From positions 494,204,263 through 494,268,262 of the forward strand of contig NC_058524.1 in the NCBI RefSeq assembly GCF_904849725.1: a stretch of 64,000 nt of DNA, given 5' to 3'. A program made the position numbers and the translations under genes. The number at the start of each line of letters is the position of its first letter. The first letter of the stretch is position 1. Below, in pieces: positions 1 to 9,868 of the stretch. Source of the DNA: Hordeum vulgare subsp. vulgare. Taxonomy: Eukaryota > Streptophyta > Magnoliopsida > Poales > Poaceae. The notes beneath the pieces are model-generated. The model was not told where the DNA came from. It searched no databases and was given only the letters and a program-made list of their open reading frames with translations.

Positions 1-222
1 TGAATCGAGGCCCGATTGCTGGATGGACCCAGCGATGGCCGTTTGCATCTGACAATGAAACTCGGGGTCATCATCGTTCTCGGACGCGGTAGATGGCGGT
101 TTACCATTGACCGACATGGCAGCTAGCGTGTCAGAATCCTCTTTCCCATCGTTGTCGGCCGCAGTAGTTGGCTTTATGCCGTTGCCCACCATGGCTACCA
201 ATGCGTCGAAATCCTCTATCAC
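1..222 (-). CDS. Coding-like fragment with two 25-codon repeats, runs off the left edge
   Basis: Read on the minus strand, this stretch is open to the window edge and has coding-like composition, GC-richer than the AT-rich DNA beside it. The translation contains two diverged copies of an acidic repeat with a 75-base period: DFDALVAMVGNGIKPTTAAD (154-213) and DSDTLAAMSVNGKPPSTASE (79-138). It then reads into PEFHCQMQTAIAGSIQQ (about 17-67). That last piece has the acidic-then-A-xxx-S spacing of a ubiquitin-interacting motif. There is no convincing start codon, because upstream the frame meets a stop near 264 inside LTR-like DNA. I do not recognise the protein. It could be a transposon-captured host fragment or a transposon ORF, and the UIM reading is inference from pattern only. 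Confidence 0.35.
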   Translation of the reverse strand, partial: MIEDFDALVAMVGNGIKPTTAADNDGKEDSDTLAAMSVNGKPPSTASENDDDPEFHCQMQTAIAGSIQQSGLDS

Positions 223-224
223 GT

Positions 225-505
225 TGTCATCCAACACTATCAGGAGGGTGATTTTGGAGTGTCATTTTCCACCTCTCATTTGATTTTTTTATCAGAGGGT
301 TTTGAAAATATTCAAACTCAAAAATTGAATAGGGATTCAAAATAGAAACTTTTGGGAAAGTCATTTTATCCCCTCTCATTAAATTTTTAAAAAGTTTCAA
401 ATTCCACTCAATTTCAAACAAACAATCACACATCATTCAAGCAAAAAAAATCCTAATTATTTATTTGTTATAACATTCCAAAATTTATAATTTTGGGATG
501 TTTTA
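225..505 (-). repeat. Inverted fragment of an F-type LTR start
   Basis: The reverse complement of this stretch resembles the first 270 or so bases of the LTR at 9869-14158. Shared landmarks, in the same order, are the terminal run around 'aacattccaaaattt', the 'cccctctcatt' block and the 'gaaactttttgaaa'-like block. It abuts F internal sequence at about 505 in the opposite orientation to the main F copy. It is diverged, so it may come from a related family. The boundary with the coding-like DNA to its left is estimated. Confidence 0.5.
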
Positions 506-974
506 GTAACGAAACCATAGTAACTCAACCCATTACAAATAGTAGAAACTTGAGTTAGGATTTGATTGTTGATTGTGGGTGAATTTCTCTCTTTCTCCAT
601 CCTCCCCACACAAAAACCTTGAACCCATGGACAAATGCTCACTAAACCTGTTCGGAAGACAACAACATTTCACCAAGGAGACGCATACATTATTTTGAGT
701 ACCCATTTTATGATACGTGCAAATGACAAAACTTTATGAGTTGGTCCTTAAGGGCCCGAAAACTATCATGACTCTGACTAGTGATCATGATTACCCAAAG
801 ATCTTGAAGGATATGATGAAGGACATTCATCTTGAAGGAGATGCAATCTATAAAGGCTATCCATTCATGGAAAATGGAGTAGTCCTTTGGTTTGTGGAAC
901 GAAACCTCCATCATGTGGAAGGAGTTTGTCCAAAAACAATGGGACAATACTTCTTCATTTCACGTGTGCTACGA
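506..974 (+). mobile_element. Element F internal region, first copy, left part
   Basis: This segment aligns base for base with 15305-15775, including the shared 'aaaccatagtaac' start and the 'cccatggaca' motif. It carries the 5' portion of the F-specific ORF (frame open at 717-974). The copy stops abruptly at 974, where a Sabrina-like element is inserted, and resumes at 8405. The second copy, uninterrupted at this point, shows what the empty site looked like. Confidence 0.8.
717..974 (+). pseudogene. F-specific ORF, first copy, interrupted by an insertion
   Basis: The frame encodes a peptide containing LKGPKTIMTLTSDHDYPKIL and, later, TMGQYFFISRV. It is colinear with the second copy at 15409-15942: differences are substitutions, without frameshifting indels, so a protein was probably maintained in the ancestor. 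This copy keeps a tryptophan codon (LWFVER) where the second copy has a stop. It is cut at 974 by the inserted element and its remainder lies at 8410-8615. The product is not recognised as Gag, protease, integrase or RT. No zinc knuckle or catalytic motif is visible. Confidence 0.6.
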
Positions 975-2527
975 TGATGACTATGATGTGTGTTGGGTTT
1001 TTCGTGAAGAGGGACGGGTTATCTCAGCACAATGCGGGTAAGTATTTCCCTCAGTTATGAAACCAGGGATTATCGAACCAAAAGGAATACCAATCCTCAA
1101 ACGTCTTCCACGACTGCACACAAAGAAACAAACAACTTGCATGCAACGCGGGCAAGAGGGTTGTCAATCCCCTTGATCTCATTATTTGTAAGCAAATGAG
1201 GTGTGTAGATAATTGTGGATAATTATAAATTGCAAAATAAAATAAAACAAAAATAATGAGAGCAAGGTAGTAGTAGCGTTTGTAAATATATAAGTGAATA
1301 GACCAGGGGGCCATAGTGTTCCCTAGTGGCATCTCTCATGGCAAGGGCATATGGTGGGTAAACAAATTACTATTGGGCAATTGATAGAACAACGAATAAT
1401 TATAGGATTTTCATGGAAATGATCATGTGTATATATGCATCACGTCCATAAGAAAATAGGCCGACTCCTTCCTGCACCTATTACTATTACTCCACTTCAA
1501 GAGCGCTTCTATGCTTGCCTCTCCACTTATTAAGTAAAAACAAAGTAATGCTTGGAGAACAATGACCTGATGTAGACAACGTAAATTCAATTAATATGAA
1601 TAAACCCCATCGTTTTATGCTTAGTAAAAGAAACACAAAGACGCATCTTGTCCCCTTTTGTCACTGGGATACAGAAATTCGCCAGGTTGAACCTACTACA
1701 ACGCACCACTCCTAGTGAAGAAGTATTAATTTAGTTGGCCTAACTATCTCAAAAGATCGGAGAGCATTACTAAGCTATGATGATCATGGAATTAAGAATC
1801 ATGATAATCAGACGTTACTCAAATACTTTCCATGAATAATCTGAACATAAACCCACAATTCGTCGGATCCCAACAAACACACCATACATAGTGATTGCAT
1901 CAGATAGATAAGGGCGAAAATGCGATGAACATGGTATTGAAGATCATAAGAGAGAGAGATTTCCATGTAGGTACTACCTACGGACACGTAGGTGTGTGGT
2001 GAACTACTCACACATCATGGTGAGGGCAGCAAGGTTGATGTAAAGGCCGTCCATGATTAATCCCCCTACGGTAGATCGTTGGAATGGAGGTTTAGATGGC
2101 CTCCCGTTGGAACAGAGATTGCGGCGGTGGAAATTGTGTTTCAGGAGTGCTCTGAGGGTTTTCAAAATATTTGTGAATTTATAGGCCAGAGAGGGACGCC
2201 GGGAGGAATCCAGGGGGCCATAAGACATCCTTGGCCGCGCCCTATTGGCTTGTGCCTCCTTCACGCGGCCTCTTGTCCACTTCCAATGCTTGAGGTCTTC
2301 ATATAGTCCAGGAAAAATCATATTAAAGTTTGGTGGCATTTGGACTTTGTTTGGTAGGGTAAGCCTCCAAACCAAAAAACACGCAGAGAATAGGAACTAG
2401 CACTGGGTCAATATGTTAGTGGTAAAAAATATTATAAATTGGTACATAAATGCCCAAAAGGTATCCTAGAATGATAATATATCAGCATGGAACAATAAAA
2501 AATTATTGATACGTTGGAGACGTATCA
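975..2527 (-). repeat. 3' LTR of the Sabrina-like element
   Basis: A 1553-base LTR starts with tgatgactatg and ends with gacgtatca. It aligns throughout with 6838-8404. On the minus strand it begins with the family hallmark TGATACGTCTCCAACGTATC. Short open frames inside it recur at the same place in the other LTR and are not genes. Confidence 0.88.
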
Positions 2528-5269
2528 GCATCCCCAAGATTATTCCTATTCGTCCTCGAGTAGGTAAATGATAAAAACCGAACTTTTAATGTGACATGCT
2601 ATCCATAATGTAATCTCTTGGATGTACGATCATTGAGAAATTATGAATTAACAAACATCAAGATAATAATATTTATTAAGTATAAGCAACACAATTATTG
2701 ATTTTTAAAGTATACGATCCTAAAAGAATGTTTACCCCCTATTCATCTTTATTGTATTAGCGAGGCATGACTCCGTCTTCACCACATAATTACAAATGTT
2801 TAAACACCAGGGTGTTCAACTAAGGCAATTGGATCGTACTTTTTCAATATGCATCAACTTTTTATTCTTCTCGCAATACATGAACGTGAACCATTGGACA
2901 TAGCATATAGGTGGAATAGAATATGGTGGTAGATATCAAAGGGGTAAAAAGTGGAGAATATAATCTCACATCAACTAGGTCTACCAACGAGCTATGGAGA
3001 TGCCCATCGACAGATGTCAATGCGAGGAGTAGTGATAGGCATTCAAATGATGCACTAGAGCTACAAGTGTATGAAATCTCAACTGAAGCTAAGTGGGGTG
3101 TGCATCCAACTTGCTTGCTCATGAAGACCTAGGGCGTTTGAGGAAGCCTGCCATTGGAATATACAAGCCAAGTTTATTATGATAAGTTAATTCCCACTAG
3201 CATATGGAGGTGACAGCATAGGAGACTGTCGCTATGAAGAACATGGTGCTACTTTGAGGCACAAGTGTGGTAAATGATAGTAGCATTGTCCCTTCTCTCT
3301 TTTTCTCTCATTTTTTATGGTGGGCTTTTCTATTTTTTTGCCTCCCCCATAATTTTTTATATATATGGTGGGCTCATTTGGCCTCCCCCATTTTATTTAT
3401 TTTTCGTCCAGAATCTCATCCCGAATTGTGGGGGAATCATAGTCTCCATCATCCTTTCCTCACTCGGACAATGCTCTGACAAGGATGATCATCACACTTT
3501 TATTTACTTACAACTGAATATGGAGAACTGATAGGAAGATATGACTCTCTGAGAATGCCTCTGGCAGTGTACCAGGATGTGAAATGATCTAGCATGACAT
3601 GTATCAAAAACATGATGGAAGGTGGCTTTGCCACAAATTCTATGTCAGCTCTATATGATCATGCAAAGCAATATGACGATGAACGAACTAGTCATGTGAA
3701 GTGATGGTGGAATTTGCATGGCAATATATCTTGGAATGGCTATGGAAATGACATAATAGGTAGGTATGGTGGCTATTTTTAGGAAGATATAATGAGGCTT
3801 ATGTGCAACAAAGCATATAATGCCGCGGGGTGTGGATGCACCGGTGAAAGTTGCACCAATCCTCGAGGTGAGAATGGGCTATGCACGGTACCGAAGAGGC
3901 TAGAAAATATGAGAAGGTAAAGATGTGTATGAACAAGGTGTCACATTAGTCATAAAGTACTCACATACTTATTGTGAAGTTCTATTAGTTTTATCACACA
4001 TCAAAGCACTACTTGCATGCCCCGCGGGAGGGGGTTGGTAGGAGTTAACCGCCGCGCGCCCCCGAATCGAGGCAACACTAGGATTTTAATGAGGAATAAG
4101 AATGATCACACATCATCACCATGCCTTTTTTAATATTTAGATGAACAACAAGTTAACACCCATTTAATCTCGACACTTATATGAATCAACAATTATGGAC
4201 CGACACATTCATCTCTCAAACAAATATAAGTGAAGAAAAAGATGAAACTATTTGTATAAAATCTACACGCCACCATGCTCGAAAAGATATAAGTGAAGTA
4301 CTAGAGCAACTGCCAAGCTCAAAAGATATAAGTGAAGCACATAGAGTATTCTAGCAAATCATAATGAAGGTGAGTCTCTATCTAATAGGTGTGTACAGAA
4401 AATTTTGATTGTGAAACTCAAAGTAAAAGCAAAAAAAAAAAGAAAACGACGCTCCAAGCAAGACACGTATCATGCGATGAATAAAAATGTAGCTCCAAGT
4501 GACATATCGATGGTTTGAAACGAAATAGGGGATGACTTCCAGGACATCCCCAAGATTATATGCTTTAGTATTCCTTAGAATAATACTTGGGATGACTTGG
4601 CCATCCCCAAGCTTAGGCTCTTGCTACTCCTTATTCCATGGTCCATCACAATCACACTCAAAACTTGAAAACTTCAATCACACAAAACTCAACAAAACTT
4701 CGTGAGATCCGTTATTATAAGAAACATATTGCATACTTTAGGTATTGTTATAAATTGATTATTAATTTATAATTGCATAATAGTTACTGTATTCTAACTT
4801 ACCATGACTTATACGCCACCATATAATCCATAGCATCATCAAAACAAGCAAACTATGCAGGCAAAACAAAATATATTTAAAACAGAACACCCTGCAGCAA
4901 TATGTAGAAATCCCATACTTGTGTAACTCTTAAAATTCCTAAAAATTGGTAAAACATGGAGAATTTGTAAATAAATACGGTGTACAAATTTCAGGAATTT
5001 AGCATACTCCAACAGAGAATAAAAAATTCTGCACTGGACACGAAAGTTTCTGTTTTTGCACAACATCAATCATACTCATCAAATAAGTTATCCTAAAGGC
5101 TTTACATGGAAAAAACACTAATTAAAACATAAAAAAATAATCATTACATAGGAAATAACCATTTCAACACAAAATAACAGAAAGTAAAAATTAAAATTAA
5201 GATAACTATTGGGTTGCCTCCCAACAAGCGCTATCGTTTTATGCCCCTAGCCAGGCATAATGCATAGTT
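2528..5269 (-). other. Non-coding 3' half of the Sabrina-like element
   Basis: No conserved ORF is visible. The end next to the 3' LTR reads (minus strand) CTTGGGGATGC, the polypurine-type junction seen again in plus orientation at 50288-50299. The 2800-3600 part is related, in reverse complement, to 49160-49960 of element E. This shows that it is a family-conserved non-coding region and not random filler. A GC-rich motif near 4020-4070 (ggagggggttggtaggagtt) and the 'gggttgcctcccaacaagcg' stretch at 5211-5230 are also typical of this group. Confidence 0.7.
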
Positions 5270-5734
5270 TCAAGTGTTGTCATCTTTGACACTCAACCCA
5301 TAAGTGGATATCATGGCTGATTCGTAAGGTGATTTAATTATCTTTCTAGGAAAGTGTTCCATCCCTTTCTTTAATTGGAATTTGAACCTTATGTTTCCCT
5401 TATTCATGTCAATAATTGCACCTATAGTTCGTAAGAATGGCCTTCCAAGTATTATGGGACAAGAAGGATCGCAATAAATATCAACCAGAATGAAATCTAC
5501 AGGCGCATAATTTTTATTTTCAATAATAAGCACATTATTAATTCTACCTAAAGTTTTCTTGATGGTAGAATCCACAAGATGCAAGTTTAGGGAACACGCT
5601 TCAATATTGTTGATACCAAGGACATCACATAAAGTTTTTGGTATGGTTGAAACACTAGCACCAAGATGACACAAAGCATTGCATTCATATTTATTTATTT
5701 TTATTTTTATAGTAGGTTCCCACTCATCATGCAA
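5270..5734 (-). pseudogene. Retroviral-type aspartic protease domain, catalytic Asp lost
   Basis: The 154-residue frame matches the Gypsy protease fold. A flap/active-site segment reads CHLGASVSTIPKTL, and 90 or so residues later comes ILGRPFLRT with a following IDMNKG. The family active site is D-[LST]-G-A; here the Asp codon has become His, so the enzyme would be inactive. The frame overlaps the preceding gag frame (5707-6249) by 28 bases in a different phase, which suggests a frameshift and not a designed overlap. No RT domain follows before the 3' LTR. Confidence 0.7.
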
Positions 5735-6249
5735 TTTTCGAGGAATAGAAATATCAAGTCCAAGTTTCTCATCATAGCTTCTACTATATGGTCAGTAAAA
5801 GGTTTGCTTTGTTCATAAGCATTGGGTGAGCTGATAATGGATTGCAGCAAGGAAATACATTTTACTATGGAGCATTTATCATAGGTAAAGTCCTTATAAT
5901 CCAAGATAGTGGGCACATCACTAGCTAAACTTTTGACATCTCCAAACCCGTTTTTTTCAATTTTAGCATCAAAATTATCACCCTCCAAGCAAACGGGACA
6001 CTCCTTAACTAGAGTTGAGTTATCTTCAGTCCCTTTATCATTTATATTCAGAGAGGTAAAGAAAGATTCAATAGGAGAAACACCAATCATTTTAATATCT
6101 TCATCATGATTCTCGTAAAAGCCGAGTGGAAGAGCCTTTTCTAAGAATTCCCGCTTAGCTCTCAACTTAGCGGTCCTCTCCTTACTTTCATTAATAGATA
6201 TTTGGGTAGATTTAATAGACTCATTAAAATCATGCATAGGTGGCACCAC
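5707..6249 (-). pseudogene. Gag C-terminal region of the Sabrina-like element
   Basis: A 180-residue frame lies between the gag fragment at 6330-6806 and the protease. It is acidic and charged (for example EDNSTLVKECPVCLEGDNFD), then runs into a region that changes frame to meet the protease. The lone CPVC pair is not a complete zinc knuckle. Its position between gag and protease and its low-complexity nature fit the Gag linker region of this group. The phase differs from the upstream gag piece, so at least one frameshift separates them near 6300. Confidence 0.5.
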
Positions 6250-6329
6250 CTTGCTTTTAAGAGTTTATACATCAAGAGCAATTATATCCATGTTTTTAGC
6301 CAAAATATCAACAACATGCAAATTTTCTT

Positions 6330-6806
6330 CTACCATATATTGAAAACTTTTTGTGAATTAATAAATTCTTTAATTGTGTTCTCCAGATCATAGGATATAC
6401 CGTTAGCATTTGTAGAAGAATATCCATAAAAATTTCCATAGTTATTAGAGGAATTATGGGGATATGATCTAGCATTGAAATTTTCTCTATAAGCATTGTT
6501 GTTGAAATTATTTCGTGTGATGAAGTTCACATCAATAGCATCATTATTTTTCTCAATCACGGTAGACAGAGCCATATCATTGGGAACAAGATGAGTATTA
6601 TTACTAGCAACCATATTCATAACAGCATCCACTTTTTCACTCAAAGTAGCAATTTCTTCAACATAATTTACCTTCTTACCAGTTGGAGCTCTTTCGGTAT
6701 GCCATTGGGAATAATTTTTCATAATATTGTCCACAAGTTTGTGGCCTCTGCTAATGTCACATTCATGAAGGTACCACCTGCAGCAGAATTTGATAATTGG
6801 TGATGG
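6330..6806 (-). pseudogene. Truncated gag (middle part) of the Sabrina-like element
   Basis: In frame from about 6806 leftwards, the translation gives the recognisable Gag segment NIMKNYSQWHTERAPTGKKV, then VNFITRNNFNNNAY and an Asn/Ser/Tyr-rich tail ending at a stop at 6330. Upstream, the reading goes almost directly from the primer-binding-site remnant into mid-gag. The N-terminal and most of the capsid part are therefore missing. The frame continues further right into the LTR, but that part is a shadow. Confidence 0.65.
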
Positions 6807-6809
6807 TAT

Positions 6810-6826
6810 TCCTCGGCAAAGCGCCT
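6810..6826 (-). other. Degenerate primer-binding site
   Basis: The minus strand reads AGGCGCTTTGCCGAGGA, 11 bases inside the 5' LTR. It resembles the TGGCGCCGTTGCCGGGGA site used by this Gypsy group, with several changes. Gag coding sequence starts immediately downstream, so the usual leader is absent. Confidence 0.55.
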
Positions 6827-6837
6827 GAAATCCTTCC

Positions 6838-8404
6838 TGATGACTGTGATCTACGTTGGGTTTTCTGTGAAGAAGAACGGGTTTTTGCAGCACAATGCGG
6901 GTAAGTATTTCCCTCAGTTATGAAACCAAGGTTTATCGAACCAATAGGAATATCAATCCTCAACCGTCTTCAGCGACTACATAGAAAGAAACAAACAACT
7001 TGCACCCAACGCGGGCAAGAGGGTTGTCAATCCCCTTGATCTTGTTATTTGCATGGAAATGAGGTGTGTAGATAATTGTAAATTGCAACCTAAAATAAAA
7101 CATAAATAATGGTAGCAAGGTAGTAGTAGCGTTTGTAAATATATAAGTGAATAGACCCGGAGGCTGTAGTGTTCCCTAGTGGCATCTCTCATGGCAAAGG
7201 CATATGGTGGCTAAACAAATTACTGTTGGGAAGTTGATAGAACAACGAATAATTATGCGATTTTCATGGCAATGTTCATGTGTAGATATGAATCACATCC
7301 ATAAGCAAATAGGTCGACTCCTGCCTGCAGCTATTACTATTACTCCACTTCAAGAGCAGTTCTATGCTTGCCTCTCTACGTATTAAGTGAAAACAGAGTA
7401 ATGCTTGGAGAACGATGACATGATGTAGACAAAATAAACCCAATTAATATGAATAAACCCCATTGTTTTATGCTTAGTAGAAGCAACACAAAGATGCAAC
7501 TTGTCCCCTTTTGTCACTGGGATATAAAAATTCGCGAGGTTGTACCAACTACAACGCACCACTCCGAGTGAAGAAATATTAATCTGCTCGGCCAAACTAT
7601 CTCAATAGATCGGAGAGCATTATGAAGTTATGCTGATCATGTAATTAAGAATCATAATAATCAGAGATGACTCAAACACTTTCCATGAATAATGTGAACA
7701 TAAACCCACAATTCATCAGATCCCCAACGAACACACCATACATAGTGATTACATCGAATAGATCAAAGTGAATATGTGATGAACATGGTATTGAAGATCA
7801 TAAGAGAGGGAGATTGCCATCTAGGTACTGCCTACGGACCCGTAGGTCTGTGGTGAACTACTCGCACATCATGGTGAGGGCAACAAGGTTGATGTAGAGG
7901 CCTTCCGTGATTAATCTCCCCTCCGGCAGATCGCCGAAACTGTGGTTTAGATGGCCTGTCATTGGAACAGAGACTTGCACCGGTGAAAAAGGGTTTCGGG
8001 GGTGCTCTCAGTGTTTTTAGAATATTTGTGAATTTAGAGGCCAGAGAGGGACGTCGGGAGGCATCCAGGGGGGCACAAGCCATCAGGGTGTGGCCGCGCC
8101 TTGGGTCGCGCCCTATTGGCTTGTGCCTCCCTCGTGCGGCCTCTTGTCCACTTCTGATGCTTGCAGGTATTCATATAGTCCAGAAAAATCATATTAAAGT
8201 TTCGTGGCATTTGGACTTTGTTTTGGAGGAAAACCTGCAAAGCAAAAAATACGCAGAAAACATGAACTCGCACTGGGCACTGGGTCAATAGTTTAGTGCT
8301 AAAAACTATTGTAAATTGGTATATAAATGCCCAAAAAGTATCCTAAAATAATAATATATCAGCATGGAACAATAAAAAATTATAGATACATTGGAGACGT
8401 ATCA
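6838..8404 (-). repeat. 5' LTR of the Sabrina-like element
   Basis: This 1567-base partner of the 975-2527 LTR has the same termini and order of blocks and scattered substitutions. Examples are the shared block after 'cgggtaagtatttccctcag' and the shared end 'ggagacgtatca'. The visible divergence implies the insertion is not recent. Confidence 0.88.
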
Positions 8405-9868
8405 CACGATTAACCTTCTTTGGTTCTATTCGTGAAGCTACCATGTAAGCCATACGTCATATTGGATAAATACTTGAAGCAAGACTCCTTCACACTCAGG
8501 AATACCCAAGGGAAGTGCATGCAGATATGATGGAGATGAAACTCATGGCCACCATGATAAAGCGAAAGATGGTTGATTTCAAGGAGCACATCACAAAGTT
8601 ACAATGCGACTAAAATATCATCAAGGGAGACAAATGAATAAAGTTGGAAGTAATGCTTGACCATACCAAATAATGTCGATGGTAGCATTTGTAATAAAGT
8701 ACTCTTTATTGGAGTTTTGAGAAGAGATTAAGGATGTAATAAAAGATTTATTATGAAATGAATATGATTTATGGATGAACCTATACCGTTTAAAAGTAAA
8801 TAGACAAATGGAAAGGATACTATATCCCTGAGAGTGGAGTCTGTACCAAAAAATAAGTTTGAGCATTATTTTAATATCATGGTTACCCTAAGAGTATGAT
8901 GGAAGGAAGCACGGTCGGATTTAAAGGAAGTGAAACGTTGGAACATGGAATACTAGTAACTCCAAGGATGAGTTAAAACGGTTCAAGTTTTGAAGCGGTC
9001 CTACAACCCATAGACCTAAGGATTAATAAGGACCAAGCACTACCATCATGAAGGCTGAAACTATGAAGAAGCTATGATTGATGAACACACGTTTTCCTAG
9101 GAGGATACAAAAACATGAGAGTTGTGAAGAAACAATAGATGTTTCGTTCAACTTGCAGAGTAGATGGATTTATCCGAATCTCATTCGTAGACAAGAGAAA
9201 TTCTGCAATGCTTGTGAGGATGCCCAAGTGTTAAAATACAAGATTCTCTAAACCTTATGCAGAGTATTGATTTGGGTGCATAATGGATTCATCACCCTGA
9301 CGACTTATACTTATCATTCACTCTTGTTATTTGGAATGGTAAATGTCAGTGGCTTACCCATAGTAAAGAGTCGACGATCTTTGAAGCTATTGTTTAAGCC
9401 TTAGAATGGTATGGTGATGACCCTTGTACATGGCAGTTGTTTCTAATCGTAGGAATTTTACAGTGACGATGAAGTCAAGACCCATTTCACTGTAGGAATA
9501 ACTTTTAGCCGATGAGCACCATGAGATCACCGATAAGTTATTTAGAATTGTTGCGAGACTTGTCAGCTAAGAAGACCCAGTATTAGAAGGACTCTATATT
9601 GATGTAAGAACACAATATTTTGAAGGAAATGTTGACTATAAAGGAAAAACATCAACAAAGGAGTTATTGTGAGAAATGTGAACATGCAGATATTGCCAAA
9701 AACCCCAGAGAAATGGCATGACTTGAGGGACAAGTAACTCTCATTTTGAGTATGGTAGCAACCACACTTTTCAGGTCAATGGATTTGCTAGAAGCCCCCA
9801 AATAATAACCTTTTCTTTCTAGCCTCTTCAAATCTCGAGGACGGGATTAAGTTTAAGTGTGGTAGGTT
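8405..9868 (+). mobile_element. Element F internal region, first copy, right part
   Basis: It resumes F exactly where 974 stopped: 'cacgattaaccttc' corresponds to 'cacgagcaaccctc' at 15763. It contains the C-terminal part of the F ORF (about 8410-8615: ATMIKRKMVDFKEHITKLQC), then roughly 1.2 kb with many stops and no recognisable domain. It ends in a purine-rich stretch, 'ctcgaggacgggattaag', just before the LTR, the usual position of a polypurine tract. No protease, RT or integrase motif was found on either strand. Confidence 0.7.

Larger units (their letters stand above)
975..8404 (-). mobile_element. Complete Sabrina-like Gypsy element, minus strand, nested in F
   Basis: The 7430-base element has LTRs at 975-2527 and 6838-8404, each beginning TG and ending CA. 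It is flanked by tacga (970-974) and cacga (8405-8409), a five-base target duplication with one mismatch. The coding remnants (partial gag, then protease-like domain) read right to left, so the right LTR is the 5' LTR. There is no RT, RNase H or integrase. A primer-binding-site remnant lies just inside the 5' LTR, but the first part of gag is missing. LTR size, the non-coding 3' half and the gag type fit the Triticeae Sabrina-like group, known to include elements without pol. The family name is from memory. Confidence 0.88.
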
